Below are positions 25,469 through 33,586 of a DNA stretch of 64,000 nt, piece after piece. Both the position numbers and the translations under genes were made by a program. Position 1 is the stretch's first letter, and every line of letters begins with the position of its first letter. The notes under the pieces were generated by a model. The model was not told the DNA's origin, did not search any database, and worked only from the letters and a program-made list of their open reading frames with translations. The DNA lies in assembly GCF_009793355.1 (NCBI RefSeq), contig NZ_WTKP01000007.1:1-64000 (forward strand), written 5' to 3'. The DNA is from Vreelandella zhuhanensis (lineage in GTDB: Bacteria; Pseudomonadota; Gammaproteobacteria; Pseudomonadales; Halomonadaceae).

Positions 25469-27130
25469 GCGGCGCATGGCCACACTCAGCAGAATGACCG
25501 GAATGATACCCACCGCCACAATGGTCAATGAGGCGGTGGAGGCTTCGGCAAGCCGTTCATCCGCGGCCAGGTTGTGAGCACGCACCGCCAATGTATCGAA
25601 GTTGAAAGGCCGCAGAATAATCGTTGCCGGCAGCTCCTTCATGACATCGACGAATACCAAAATTCCGGCGGCCAATAGACTGCCGCGCATGATGGGGGTA
25701 TGCACTCGGCGCAGGGTGCCACCCGGCGTTTGGCCCAAGGTTCGTGAGGCCGCATCCATACTGGGAGTTACCTTGCCCAGACTGGCTTCCAGTGTATTGA
25801 ACGAGACGGCCAAAAAGCGCACTACGTAGGCATACACCAGAATAAAGGCGGAGCCACTGAATACCAGCCCGGCAATGATGCCATAATGCTCACGCAAGAA
25901 ACTATTGAGCTGATCATCCAGCCAAGCGAAAGGGATCAAGATGCCTACCGCGACGACCGAGCCGGGCACGGCATACCCCATGGCCGCAATGCGAGTGGCA
26001 CTGCGCGTTACCGGGCCGGGATGAAGGCGTACCCCATAGCTCAGGATAAGCGCTAAGCCGACGGCCACTGCTGCGGCTACTGTTGCCAACACCAGGCTGT
26101 TAGCGGCAAATTCAAGAAACTGTGTGCCAAACAGTCTGTCACCCTGGCGCACGGCAAGGTGACCCAGAAGGCCACTGGGGATCAGAAAGCCGATCAATAT
26201 TGGCAAGCTGCAGGCGCTAAAAGCGGCAAGGCTGCGCCAACCGTCGAGCTGGTATTCAGGTAGTTGCTGATAGCGGCTTGATGTATGAAAGTAACGCCGC
26301 TTGCCTCGCGACCAGCGCTCCAATAGCACAAGTACAATGATGAACGCCAGCAGGCAGGCGGCCAGCTGGGCGGCAGCTACTTGTTCGCCCATGCCGAACC
26401 AGGTGCGATAGATCCCGGTGGTAAAGGTATCCACGCCAAAGTATTGCACCGCGCCGAATTCGTTGAGTGTCTCCATCAGTACCAGCGAAACCCCGCCGAC
26501 AATCGCCGGGCGCGCCAAGGGCAATGCGACGCTGCTGAATAGCCGCCAAGGGCCGCGTCCCAAGGTTCGTCCCACATCCAGAACGCAGACCGATTGTTCG
26601 AGAAAAGCGACCCGCGCCAGCATATAGACATACGGATAAAGCACTAGCGTGATCAGCGTGGCCGCACCCCCCAGCGAACGGATATTGGGAAAGTAGTAAT
26701 CGTCCCGACCCCATTCGAAGACCGCTCGCAACCAGCTTTGCAACGGCCCGGCATACTGCAGAAAATCGGTGTAGGCATAAGCAATGACATAGGTCGGCAC
26801 CGCTAACGGCAGCAATAAGGCCCATTCGAAAAGTCGACGCCCTGGAAAACGGCACATCACCACCAGCCAGGCGGTGCCGGTACCGATCACGAAAGTGCCC
26901 ATGCCCACCGTTACCACCAGAAAAAGGGTATTGCTCAGATAGCGACCCAGGACGGTACTGGCGAGGTGCTGCCAGATCCCATCGGTGGGCATGAAAATAT
27001 GCGCAAGTACCGTTATCACCGGCAGGGCTACGATCATGGCAATGACAATGGTCAAAGCGCTCCAGGCATTGAAGCGCAGGGATAATCGTCGAGTAAGTGA
27101 TGGGCGTCGTAGAGCGGCTGAACGGGCCAA
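25421..27130 (-). CDS. fbpB: Ferric iron ABC transporter, fused permease
   Basis: A 569-aa inner-membrane protein with about 12 hydrophobic segments and two permease domains. EAA-loop-like segments are DVGRTLGRGPWRLFSSVALPL in the first half and DAASRTLGQTPGGTLRRVHTP in the second, the FbpB/SfuB pattern. The start is a TTG at 27130 with a well spaced AAGGAG; no ATG nearby fits. It should form the FbpABC complex with the two preceding genes, though it lies on the strand opposite the ATPase. Confidence 0.92.
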   Translation of the reverse strand: MARSAALRRPSLTRRLSLRFNAWSALTIVIAMIVALPVITVLAHIFMPTDGIWQHLASTVLGRYLSNTLFLVVTVGMGTFVIGTGTAWLVVMCRFPGRRLFEWALLLPLAVPTYVIAYAYTDFLQYAGPLQSWLRAVFEWGRDDYYFPNIRSLGGAATLITLVLYPYVYMLARVAFLEQSVCVLDVGRTLGRGPWRLFSSVALPLARPAIVGGVSLVLMETLNEFGAVQYFGVDTFTTGIYRTWFGMGEQVAAAQLAACLLAFIIVLVLLERWSRGKRRYFHTSSRYQQLPEYQLDGWRSLAAFSACSLPILIGFLIPSGLLGHLAVRQGDRLFGTQFLEFAANSLVLATVAAAVAVGLALILSYGVRLHPGPVTRSATRIAAMGYAVPGSVVAVGILIPFAWLDDQLNSFLREHYGIIAGLVFSGSAFILVYAYVVRFLAVSFNTLEASLGKVTPSMDAASRTLGQTPGGTLRRVHTPIMRGSLLAAGILVFVDVMKELPATIILRPFNFDTLAVRAHNLAADERLAEASTASLTIVAVGIIPVILLSVAMRRSRPGSGQVERKDKHL

Positions 27131-27257
27131 GCGATAACTCCTTCCGGTAGGTAGGGCGAAAACCAGCTGAATGTAATTGGATGGCGGATGAGAATAGTAT
27201 CACTCAGTGTCTATGCCTGCAGCCTGTGTCAGGCCTATGAACGCAACCTGGACCATG

Positions 27258-27299
27258 AACCACAATGCCCGCCGCTTTTCAGCGGCGGGCATTGTGGTT
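27258..27299. terminator. Perfect 19-bp hairpin after the TRAP operon
   Basis: Positions 27258-27276 and 27281-27299 are exact reverse complements with a 4-nt loop (GAAA when read on the minus strand). It lies between the dctM stop and the fbpB start. There is no U tract on either side, so it may be a processing or mRNA-protecting structure rather than a classical terminator. Confidence 0.55.
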
Positions 27300-27347
27300 A
27301 TTAATCCCTGCTCATCAACTCGGATGGGGCCAACCCAAAGAAAACAA

Positions 27348-28679
27348 TCAACCCAGCAAGATGGCCGGCAAACCGGTAATCAACCAGGGGAAGAAGGCCA
27401 TCAACAGGCATGCCAGGATGATCAAGGCCACGAACGGAATCACCGCCTTGTACAGATCGACGATTTCCACCCCGGGCGGTGCCACCCCTTTGAGATAGAA
27501 CAGGGCGTAGCCGAACGGCGGTGTCAAAAACGAGGTCTGCAGCACCACCGCGACCATCACCACGAACCACAGCATATCGATCCCCATGGCCTCGACGATG
27601 GGCAACATGATCGGGAAGCTGAGCAGCACGATGCCGGTCCAGTCGAGGAACATGCCCAGGATGAACACCAGAAACAGCATCAGGATCAAGGCCCCGGTGG
27701 TGCCACCGGGCATGGCCAGCACCAGGTCGCTGATTACGCTCATGCCACCACCGCGGGAGAACACCCCGGTGAAGGCCGTGGCCCCGACTAGGACCAGCAT
27801 GACCATGGTGGTGGTCTTGCTGGCATCGATCAGGGTGTTGTAGCAGGTCTTGAGTTTGCGGTCGCCAAAGATCATGAACAGCAGAAAGGCGATGAATACC
27901 CCGATGGCCGAGGCTTCCGTGGCCGTGGCCACCCCGGTGAACAAGGCTCCCAATACCCCGAGGATCAATGCCATGGGCGGCAGAACATACTTGAACAGCA
28001 TGATCAGCAGTTCGCCGGTGCTGGTCTGGGCGCGTTCTTCCGCCGGCACCTTCGGGCCGTACTCGGGCTTGATGTAGCAGATGATCAGCACATAGAGCGC
28101 GTACATCACCCCCAGCATCAACCCCGGCACCAAGGCCCCCGCAAATAGCGCCCCTACCGAGACCGGCGAGTAGCTGGCCATCAGGATCAGCATGATGCTG
28201 GGCGGAATCAGGATGCCCAGACAGCCGCTGGCCATGATTACCCCGGCACTCAGCTCCTTGTTGTAGCCATACTTGAGCATCGGCACCAGGGCGATCATGC
28301 CCATCACGGCTATCGAGGCGCCCACGATGCCGGTGGTTGCGGCCAGCAGCACCGACACGATGACCACCGTCAATGCCAAGCCGCCCCGCAGGTTGGCGAG
28401 CAACAGGCGCATGGCATCGAACATCTTCTCGGTCACACCCGAGTCGTTCAGAAACCGCGCCATCAACACGAACAGCGGGATCGCCACCAGCACGTAGTTA
28501 TCCATGGCATTGCCATAGATGTTGTTGATCAGGGTGCCCATCACATTCAGGCCAGGACCCACAAGGGCGCCGATCACCGCGACACCGCCTAGCACAAACG
28601 CCAGGGGATGGCCCATGAACAGCCCCACCATCAACCCGGCGAACATCACCAGGGTGAGCATTTCCGGACTTAAATTCAT
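27348..28679 (-). CDS. dctM: TRAP transporter large permease (DctM type)
   Basis: The 443-aa sodium-coupled large membrane subunit of a TRAP uptake system, with about 12 hydrophobic segments. Family features include FMGHPLAFVLGG, IPLFVLMARFLNDSG, GIVGASIAVMG, ASGCLGILIPPSIMLIL and TPPFGYALFYLKGVAPP. Its ATG overlaps the small permease stop by 4 nt, so the two membrane subunits are coupled. The substrate is set by the binding protein, probably an organic acid. Confidence 0.95.
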   Translation of the reverse strand: MNLSPEMLTLVMFAGLMVGLFMGHPLAFVLGGVAVIGALVGPGLNVMGTLINNIYGNAMDNYVLVAIPLFVLMARFLNDSGVTEKMFDAMRLLLANLRGGLALTVVIVSVLLAATTGIVGASIAVMGMIALVPMLKYGYNKELSAGVIMASGCLGILIPPSIMLILMASYSPVSVGALFAGALVPGLMLGVMYALYVLIICYIKPEYGPKVPAEERAQTSTGELLIMLFKYVLPPMALILGVLGALFTGVATATEASAIGVFIAFLLFMIFGDRKLKTCYNTLIDASKTTTMVMLVLVGATAFTGVFSRGGGMSVISDLVLAMPGGTTGALILMLFLVFILGMFLDWTGIVLLSFPIMLPIVEAMGIDMLWFVVMVAVVLQTSFLTPPFGYALFYLKGVAPPGVEIVDLYKAVIPFVALIILACLLMAFFPWLITGLPAILLG

Positions 28680-29176
28680 GCCCGTTCCTCCCGCAGTTGC
28701 TGAATAGCCCGGATTAAGATCGCGATGCCTTGCAGCAGGATCAGTACCGCCGCCACGAAGATGACGCCTTTAATCGGGTAAACCGGGATCGCGACCATGC
28801 CATAGGTGGTTTCACCACGGCTGAACGAACGCATGAAGAAACTCCAGCCGAGACTTATCAGCATCCACATGAAGGGCACGAAGAAGATCAGGTAGCCGAT
28901 GATGTCTAAAATCGCTTGCTTTTTGCGTGAGAGTAACCGTTTGACCACGTCGACCTCGACGTGAGCATGGTGGCGCAGTCCGTAGGCCGCCATCAGCATG
29001 AAATGCGCCCCGAACAGCATCTTGGTGACGTCGAAAGCCCAGTCGCTGGGGCGACCGGTGAAGAAGCGCAATGCAATATCGTAAAGGACTATGAGTGCGA
29101 TAATCGCAATCAGCGGCGCAATGATTCGCCCGAACACTTCATTGAGCGTATCGATCGCCTTGGCAATTGCATTCAT
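28676..29176 (-). CDS. dctQ: TRAP transporter small permease (DctQ type)
   Basis: A 166-aa four-helix membrane subunit. It has the N-terminal NEVFGRIIAPLIAIIALIV helix, the conserved DIALRFFTGRPSDWAFDVTKMLFGAHFMLMAAY region and a basic loop before the last two helices. The ATG at 29176 follows GGAG with 7-nt spacing; an upstream start at 29191 is less likely. It is separated from dctP by a terminator-like hairpin. Confidence 0.93.
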   Translation of the reverse strand: MNAIAKAIDTLNEVFGRIIAPLIAIIALIVLYDIALRFFTGRPSDWAFDVTKMLFGAHFMLMAAYGLRHHAHVEVDVVKRLLSRKKQAILDIIGYLIFFVPFMWMLISLGWSFFMRSFSRGETTYGMVAIPVYPIKGVIFVAAVLILLQGIAILIRAIQQLREERA

Positions 29177-29199
29177 GGAGGAACTCCGCAATCAATACG

Positions 29200-29232
29200 A
29201 AAAAACCGCCCCGATGCCAGGCATCGAGGCGG
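29200..29232 (-). terminator. Intercistronic terminator/attenuator between dctP and dctQ
   Basis: Read on the minus strand, CCGCCTCGATGCC and GGCATCGGGGCGG form a long stem with a tiny loop (29206-29232), followed by six T. Partial termination here would give more binding protein than permease. Confidence 0.8.
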
Positions 29233-29243
29233 CGTTGAGCGCC

Positions 29244-30347
29244 TTACAGGCAGGCTTCGATTTCTTCCAGTGAGGGCAGGTTGTCGATGGTACGGCTCAT
29301 GTTGAACGGCGCGGAAATATCACGCCAGTTAGCATAATGCTCCATGTAACTGACCATGGAATGATAAACCTTGGCATGCATCGGATCTTCACAGGCACCG
29401 CGAACGATCACTTCATTGGTGATGTCCTGAATGCGTGCCAGGTCATCGTCAGAGAACTGGTTGATTTCGACACCGGCTTCCTGGAACTTGATGGTGCCTT
29501 CGGTGGAACCCCGTTCGGACCAGGCAAGCGACCAGGCCATGGTGGCTTCGGCAGCGATCTTCAGCTTGTCTTGAGTCTCTTCGGAAAGTGCGTCCCAGGC
29601 ATCCTTGTTGATCATCACACCGAAGACACTGGCGGACTGGTGCCAGCCCGGCGTGGCCCAGTATTCAGCCACTTCAGCAAAGCCGGCTTCGTAGTCGACG
29701 CCCGGTGTGGAAAATTCACCGGCATCGATCACGCCGCGCTCGATGGCCTGATAGACTTCACCGCCGGCGAGGGTGACCTGTGAGCCGCCGAGTTCTTCCA
29801 GAACGCGCCCTTGATCACGTCCGGAAAGGCGGATGCGCTTGCCGTCGAGGTCGGCCAGACTTTCGATGGGGGTACGTCCCATGAAACCGGATTCGTTATT
29901 GGTGATCCCGTACGGCAGGTAGACCATGTTGTAGTTGCCGTAGACTTCCTGATAGAGGTCGAAACCACCCCATTGTTGAATCCAGTTCAGGTAATCCACG
30001 CCGTTGAACAGGCTGGTGGTAGTGGCCAGCGGAGAAAAGGCCGGGCTGCGGCCGGCCCAGTAACCGGGCCAATCACCCGCGGCTTCAATGCTGCCGGTTT
30101 GGGTGGCATCAAACACCTCGGTGCCGGGCACCAGAGTGCCGCCGGCACGGAAGTTGATTTCCAGCTCGTCACCGGCCAGCTTGTTGACCAACTCTGCCCA
30201 GTGGCGATCGATTTCGATCAGCGCCAGGTTGTCCGGCCAGGTGGTAGTCATGGTCCAGCGTTCCTGAGCCTGGGCGGTTGTGGAGAGGGCGGCAAGGGCG
30301 ATACCGGCAGCGAGGCCGGTGAAGGCAAATTGGGTTGTCTTCTTCAT
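29244..30347 (-). CDS. dctP: TRAP transporter substrate-binding protein (DctP/TakP type)
   Basis: A 367-aa periplasmic binding protein with a Sec signal peptide ending AQAQ near residue 28. The mature start WTMTTTWPDNLALIE, then FRAGGTLVPGTEVFDATQTG, GRTPIESLADLDGKRIRLSG and GVIDAGEFSTPGVDYEAGF fit the subgroup that includes the 2-oxoacid binder TakP. The ATG at 30347 has AGGAAAT upstream and starts a good signal peptide; the upstream open frame is not coding-like. Substrate class (C4-dicarboxylate or 2-oxoacid) is inferred. Confidence 0.9.
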   Translation of the reverse strand: MKKTTQFAFTGLAAGIALAALSTTAQAQERWTMTTTWPDNLALIEIDRHWAELVNKLAGDELEINFRAGGTLVPGTEVFDATQTGSIEAAGDWPGYWAGRSPAFSPLATTTSLFNGVDYLNWIQQWGGFDLYQEVYGNYNMVYLPYGITNNESGFMGRTPIESLADLDGKRIRLSGRDQGRVLEELGGSQVTLAGGEVYQAIERGVIDAGEFSTPGVDYEAGFAEVAEYWATPGWHQSASVFGVMINKDAWDALSEETQDKLKIAAEATMAWSLAWSERGSTEGTIKFQEAGVEINQFSDDDLARIQDITNEVIVRGACEDPMHAKVYHSMVSYMEHYANWRDISAPFNMSRTIDNLPSLEEIEACL

Positions 30348-30679
30348 GGCATATTTCCTGGTGTTTGGCTTGTGAAATTGTTGGTCTTGATCATCGGGAA
30401 ACAGGAAGGTGCAGTTGACGTGCACGTCAGGCGAAGCCTTGCCTAATCGGTCAACTGCCGCTTCAAACTAGCATATTTCAACCGTTGCGGCGCAATATCA
30501 GTAAGAGGTGTTTAAACTCTTGGTTAGTGAATGTTGCTAATTTTAATTATTATTTAATTCAATGTGTTGTGATTTTTATTGGTGTGTTCCAGGCATCGGG
30601 GCAGGAATCGAAAACCGTTGAAAAGCAGGCGGTTTTAATACCAAAGTTGTAAATAAAACGCCTATTTGAAGGAACATGC
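30348..30679. other. Divergent promoter region of dctP and tmcA
   Basis: About 330 nt without a gene. The stretch 30535-30570 is much more AT-rich than its surroundings (TTAATTATTATTTAATTCAA), as expected of a promoter zone. I see no clear operator palindrome. GAAGGA precedes the tmcA ATG. Confidence 0.45.
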
Positions 30680-32839
30680 ATGCCGCATTTCTCTCCCAGC
30701 GAAATCTCAAAGCGTGCCGTCGGCCTGGTGGTTCGCCATGCATGTCGGCTGGAACGGCGAGGCTGGCGTAATCTGGTGTGGTTGCGTGGCGATGCAGCTG
30801 ACTGCCATCGGCTCGCCCTGGCGTTATGGCAAGCGCATTCCTGGCAAGCGCCTCTCTGGGTGGGAGACCCCGCGCCAGTTATTGAAGCTATCAGCCCACG
30901 CCAGGCACGCACGCGGCTAGGCGCCGAGCATGGGCTGGTCATCATCGACGCGGTAAGCCAAGGCAATGGGTTTGACCCGGACGCCCTGGGTGCGCTTTCC
31001 GGCACCCTGCAAGCCGGAGGGCTATTGGTGCTGATGACGCCGATTGACTGGGGCGAAACGCCGGATGCCGACTATGCTCGATTTGCCGATTACCCCCATG
31101 CCTGGTACTCGTTATCAGCCAATTATCTGAAGCGTTTGGCGCAGCAGCTGCATCGCTCCAACCAGGTGGTGGATTGGCAGGCTCACCAATATCCGCGTTT
31201 GCCCCGGCTTTCGGCAAGGTCGAAGCCTGCAACGCTAGGTGAACGCGATCAAGCTCTAGCCACTGAGTGCGTGACGCCTGACCAGGCAGCGGTGGTGCAG
31301 CAACTGACCCATCTGCGTCGCCGCCGACCGCTTGTGATCACCGCCGACCGTGGACGCGGCAAGAGTGCGGCCCTGGGAATTGCCAGCGCCCACCTGCTGC
31401 AATCCGGTGTGGCATTGGTGGTGCTCAGCGCGCCTCGCCCGAGTGCCGTCGAAGCGGTATTTGCCCGGTTGCAAGTGCTGTGTCCGCAAGGCCTGCGTGA
31501 TGGCTTACGCTTTGTGCTTCCCGGGGCCGGTGAGGTTCGCTTCGTCGCGCCGGATGCCCTGACGCGCCAGGTGGTGGAAAATAGCCTGGGCGGCAAGGGC
31601 AGCTATCTACTGGTCGATGAAGCCGCCGCGATTCCCGCTGCCTTGCTTGGTACTTGGTTGGAAGCCTTTCCACGCATCGCTTTTGCCACCACGATTCATG
31701 GCTATGAAGGCTCGGGGCGTGGTTTTGCGTTGCGCTTTCGCGCCCAACTGGACCAACGTACCCCCGATTGGCGTCAAATCGAGATGCAGACGCCGGTGCG
31801 CTGGACAAGCGGGGACCCCTTGGAAGAAGTCACGTCGTCGCTTCTATTGCTCGACGCCCAGCCGGGGCCGGTATCCTCTCAACCGGCTGAGGTGGTCTCG
31901 CTAGCGCGAGCGGAGCTGGCGCACGACGAGCCTCGCTTGCGAGCGGTATTCGGCCTGCTGGTGCAGGCGCACTATCGCACCACGCCCAGCGATCTGCGTC
32001 AGTTGCTGGATGGCCCCGGTACGCGGTTGCAGGTAGTCAAGGCGAAGGGTTTTTTGCCACAGGCGGTGCTGGTCACCCGGGATGAGGGCGGATTCGATAG
32101 TGAGATGGCGGACCGGGTAGCACGGGGCGAACGACGCCCCCAAGGCCATTTGCTGGCGCAGTCGCTTGCCGCCCATGCCGGTTCTCGCGAGGCGGTAATG
32201 CGGCGCTGGCGGCGAGTGACGCGTATCGCCACGCACCCAGAGCGCCGCCGTGAAGGCTTGGGCCGGGCATTGATCGAAGCGGATATTCCGCTGGCGCGAG
32301 CGCAAGGCCGTGAAATTTACGGTGCCACCTTTGGTGCCGACCCTGATCTGCTGGCCTTCTGGCGTGCGCTAGGTTTCACTCCGCTGCGCCTGGGCTTGAA
32401 GCGGGATACGACTACCGGAGAGCATGCGCTGATGGTGGCGCAAGGGCTTACTGCGCAAGGAAGCGCCTTGGTTGAGCAGCTACGCCAGCGTTTCCATGCG
32501 GCCCTGCCTGGGTTGCTCGCCTTTGAACTGACCAATTTGCCGGCCGCGGTGGCGACCGCCTTGCTCGCCGACCTGCCGAAACCCATCGTCTCGGAGGCGA
32601 TACGTCAGGACCTTGAGGATGTGGCCTTCGCCCAGCGTGAACCGGCCCTGGCGCGACCGGCGATTCAGGCATTGGTATTGCATGGGTGCCAACGGCCGTT
32701 GGCCGCAGCGGACCAGCAACGTTGTCGGCAATTGGCGGGCTGGGCCTTCCAGGGCTGGGCGCTGGACAAAGCACGGCGCACGGCAACCCTTGAGTTGCGG
32801 CAGGCGGTGGCTGCGCTGCTGCACGCCGAGGTACTTTGA
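30680..32839 (+). CDS. tmcA: tRNA(Met) cytidine acetyltransferase
   Basis: Acetylates the wobble cytidine of elongator tRNA-Met (ac4C34), using ATP and acetyl-CoA. The 719-aa protein has an N-terminal DUF1726-type domain, a RecA-like helicase module with Walker A TADRGRGKSAALG and Walker B-like LLVDEAAAIP, a GNAT domain with RIATHPERRREGLGRALIEA, and a C-terminal tRNA-binding helical region. Length is slightly above E. coli TmcA (671 aa). A hairpin terminator follows. Confidence 0.96.
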   Translation: MPHFSPSEISKRAVGLVVRHACRLERRGWRNLVWLRGDAADCHRLALALWQAHSWQAPLWVGDPAPVIEAISPRQARTRLGAEHGLVIIDAVSQGNGFDPDALGALSGTLQAGGLLVLMTPIDWGETPDADYARFADYPHAWYSLSANYLKRLAQQLHRSNQVVDWQAHQYPRLPRLSARSKPATLGERDQALATECVTPDQAAVVQQLTHLRRRRPLVITADRGRGKSAALGIASAHLLQSGVALVVLSAPRPSAVEAVFARLQVLCPQGLRDGLRFVLPGAGEVRFVAPDALTRQVVENSLGGKGSYLLVDEAAAIPAALLGTWLEAFPRIAFATTIHGYEGSGRGFALRFRAQLDQRTPDWRQIEMQTPVRWTSGDPLEEVTSSLLLLDAQPGPVSSQPAEVVSLARAELAHDEPRLRAVFGLLVQAHYRTTPSDLRQLLDGPGTRLQVVKAKGFLPQAVLVTRDEGGFDSEMADRVARGERRPQGHLLAQSLAAHAGSREAVMRRWRRVTRIATHPERRREGLGRALIEADIPLARAQGREIYGATFGADPDLLAFWRALGFTPLRLGLKRDTTTGEHALMVAQGLTAQGSALVEQLRQRFHAALPGLLAFELTNLPAAVATALLADLPKPIVSEAIRQDLEDVAFAQREPALARPAIQALVLHGCQRPLAAADQQRCRQLAGWAFQGWALDKARRTATLELRQAVAALLHAEVL

Positions 32840-32853
32840 TCGGCGAAATCAAA

Positions 32854-32887
32854 AAGATCGGCATCGCTGGAACGGTGCCGATCTTCT
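32854..32887 (+). terminator. Rho-independent terminator after tmcA
   Basis: AAGATCGGCA (32854-32863) pairs with TGCCGATCTT (32876-32885). The T tail is short on the plus strand; on the minus strand the A run before it gives a T tail, so it may also serve dps. Confidence 0.7.
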
Positions 32888-32910
32888 AAGAAGCTCTATC
32901 TCAAAAAGCT

Positions 32911-33384
32911 CTACCCCAGGTAGGCGTTGAGCATCCAGACGGTCTTTTCCTGTTCGCGGATATAGTCTCCGGCCTGGGAAGCGGTGCCTTCGTCATCGGC
33001 ATCCGACGCCAGCGACAGAACGTCACGCTGTAGTTCGATCAAGGTCTGGTAGCCCTTGAGAATGCCTCGCACGCAGGCTTCGCCATCATGTACGTCCTTG
33101 GCTTCCTGGATGTCGGCCATCGTCACGTAATCGCTGTAGGCGTGTACCGGTGTATGACCCAGGGTCAGGATGCGCTCGGCGACTTCATCCACCTTGGTCA
33201 ACAGATCGGTGTAGAGTTCTTCGAACTTGGTGTGCAATTCGAAGAAGTGGGAGCCTTTCACGTTCCAGTGATAGCCACGCACGTTCATGTAAAAGATCTG
33301 ATAGTTCGCCAGAAGGTGATTGAGCTTTTCAGCGAGCTGGCTGGCGTTGCCTTCGTGCAAACCGATGCTGTTGGTCTCTGTCAT
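32911..33384 (-). CDS. dps: Dps family DNA-binding ferritin-like protein
   Basis: A 157-aa ferritin-like protein that forms a 12-mer shell, stores iron and shields DNA from peroxide. It has the Dps ferroxidase motif in NVRGYHWNVKGSHFFELHTKFEELYTDL and the partner DEVAERILTLGHTP. The N-terminal tail is short with few basic residues, so DNA binding is not certain. AAGGAGATATTCC precedes the ATG. The upstream gap of about 190 nt holds a palindrome that might be its control site. Confidence 0.94.
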   Translation of the reverse strand: MTETNSIGLHEGNASQLAEKLNHLLANYQIFYMNVRGYHWNVKGSHFFELHTKFEELYTDLLTKVDEVAERILTLGHTPVHAYSDYVTMADIQEAKDVHDGEACVRGILKGYQTLIELQRDVLSLASDADDEGTASQAGDYIREQEKTVWMLNAYLG

Positions 33385-33428
33385 GGAATATCTCCTTGTC
33401 TGGTGCGCTCATTTTGAGCGCTCGCCCA

Positions 33429-33445
33429 CGCTTTAGGGTAAAGCG
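33429..33445. promoter_or_regulatory. 7-3-7 palindrome upstream of dps
   Basis: CGCTTTA-GGG-TAAAGCG is a perfect inverted repeat 45 nt before the dps ATG. A related but imperfect CTTTCACCCTAAATGC lies at 33507-33522. Placement suits an operator; the regulator is unknown. Confidence 0.35.
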
Positions 33446-33536
33446 CTGCGCGAAAGAGGAAAAGTAACTTCTACTTATCGTTGCGATAGCGCTGCGCCAT
33501 TAGTCTCTTTCACCCTAAATGCTGACGGTGGCTTGA

Positions 33537-33586
33537 TTTTTCAAGGTCGAAGGTTTTTCAAGGTCGAAGGTTTTTCAAGGTCGAAG
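33537..33586. repeat. Three tandem 17-bp repeats at the end of the glycerate kinase gene
   Basis: The unit TTTTTCAAGGTCGAAGG occurs at 33537-33553 and 33554-33570, and lacks only its last base at 33571-33586. The glycerate kinase stop codon lies inside the innermost copy, so the array looks like a local duplication of the gene's 3' end. Confidence 0.85.

Noticed and set aside
27184..27206. Fur-like GATGAGAATAGTATC before fbpB
   Set aside because: About half the 19-bp consensus matches and the spacing is off by one; too weak to list.
27207..27791. 194-codon plus-strand frame rich in His and Gln
   Set aside because: It is antisense to dctM and the hairpin after it.
33537..33586. Short CRISPR-like array
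   Set aside because: The copies are directly adjacent with no spacers and overlap a coding end; it is a simple tandem repeat.
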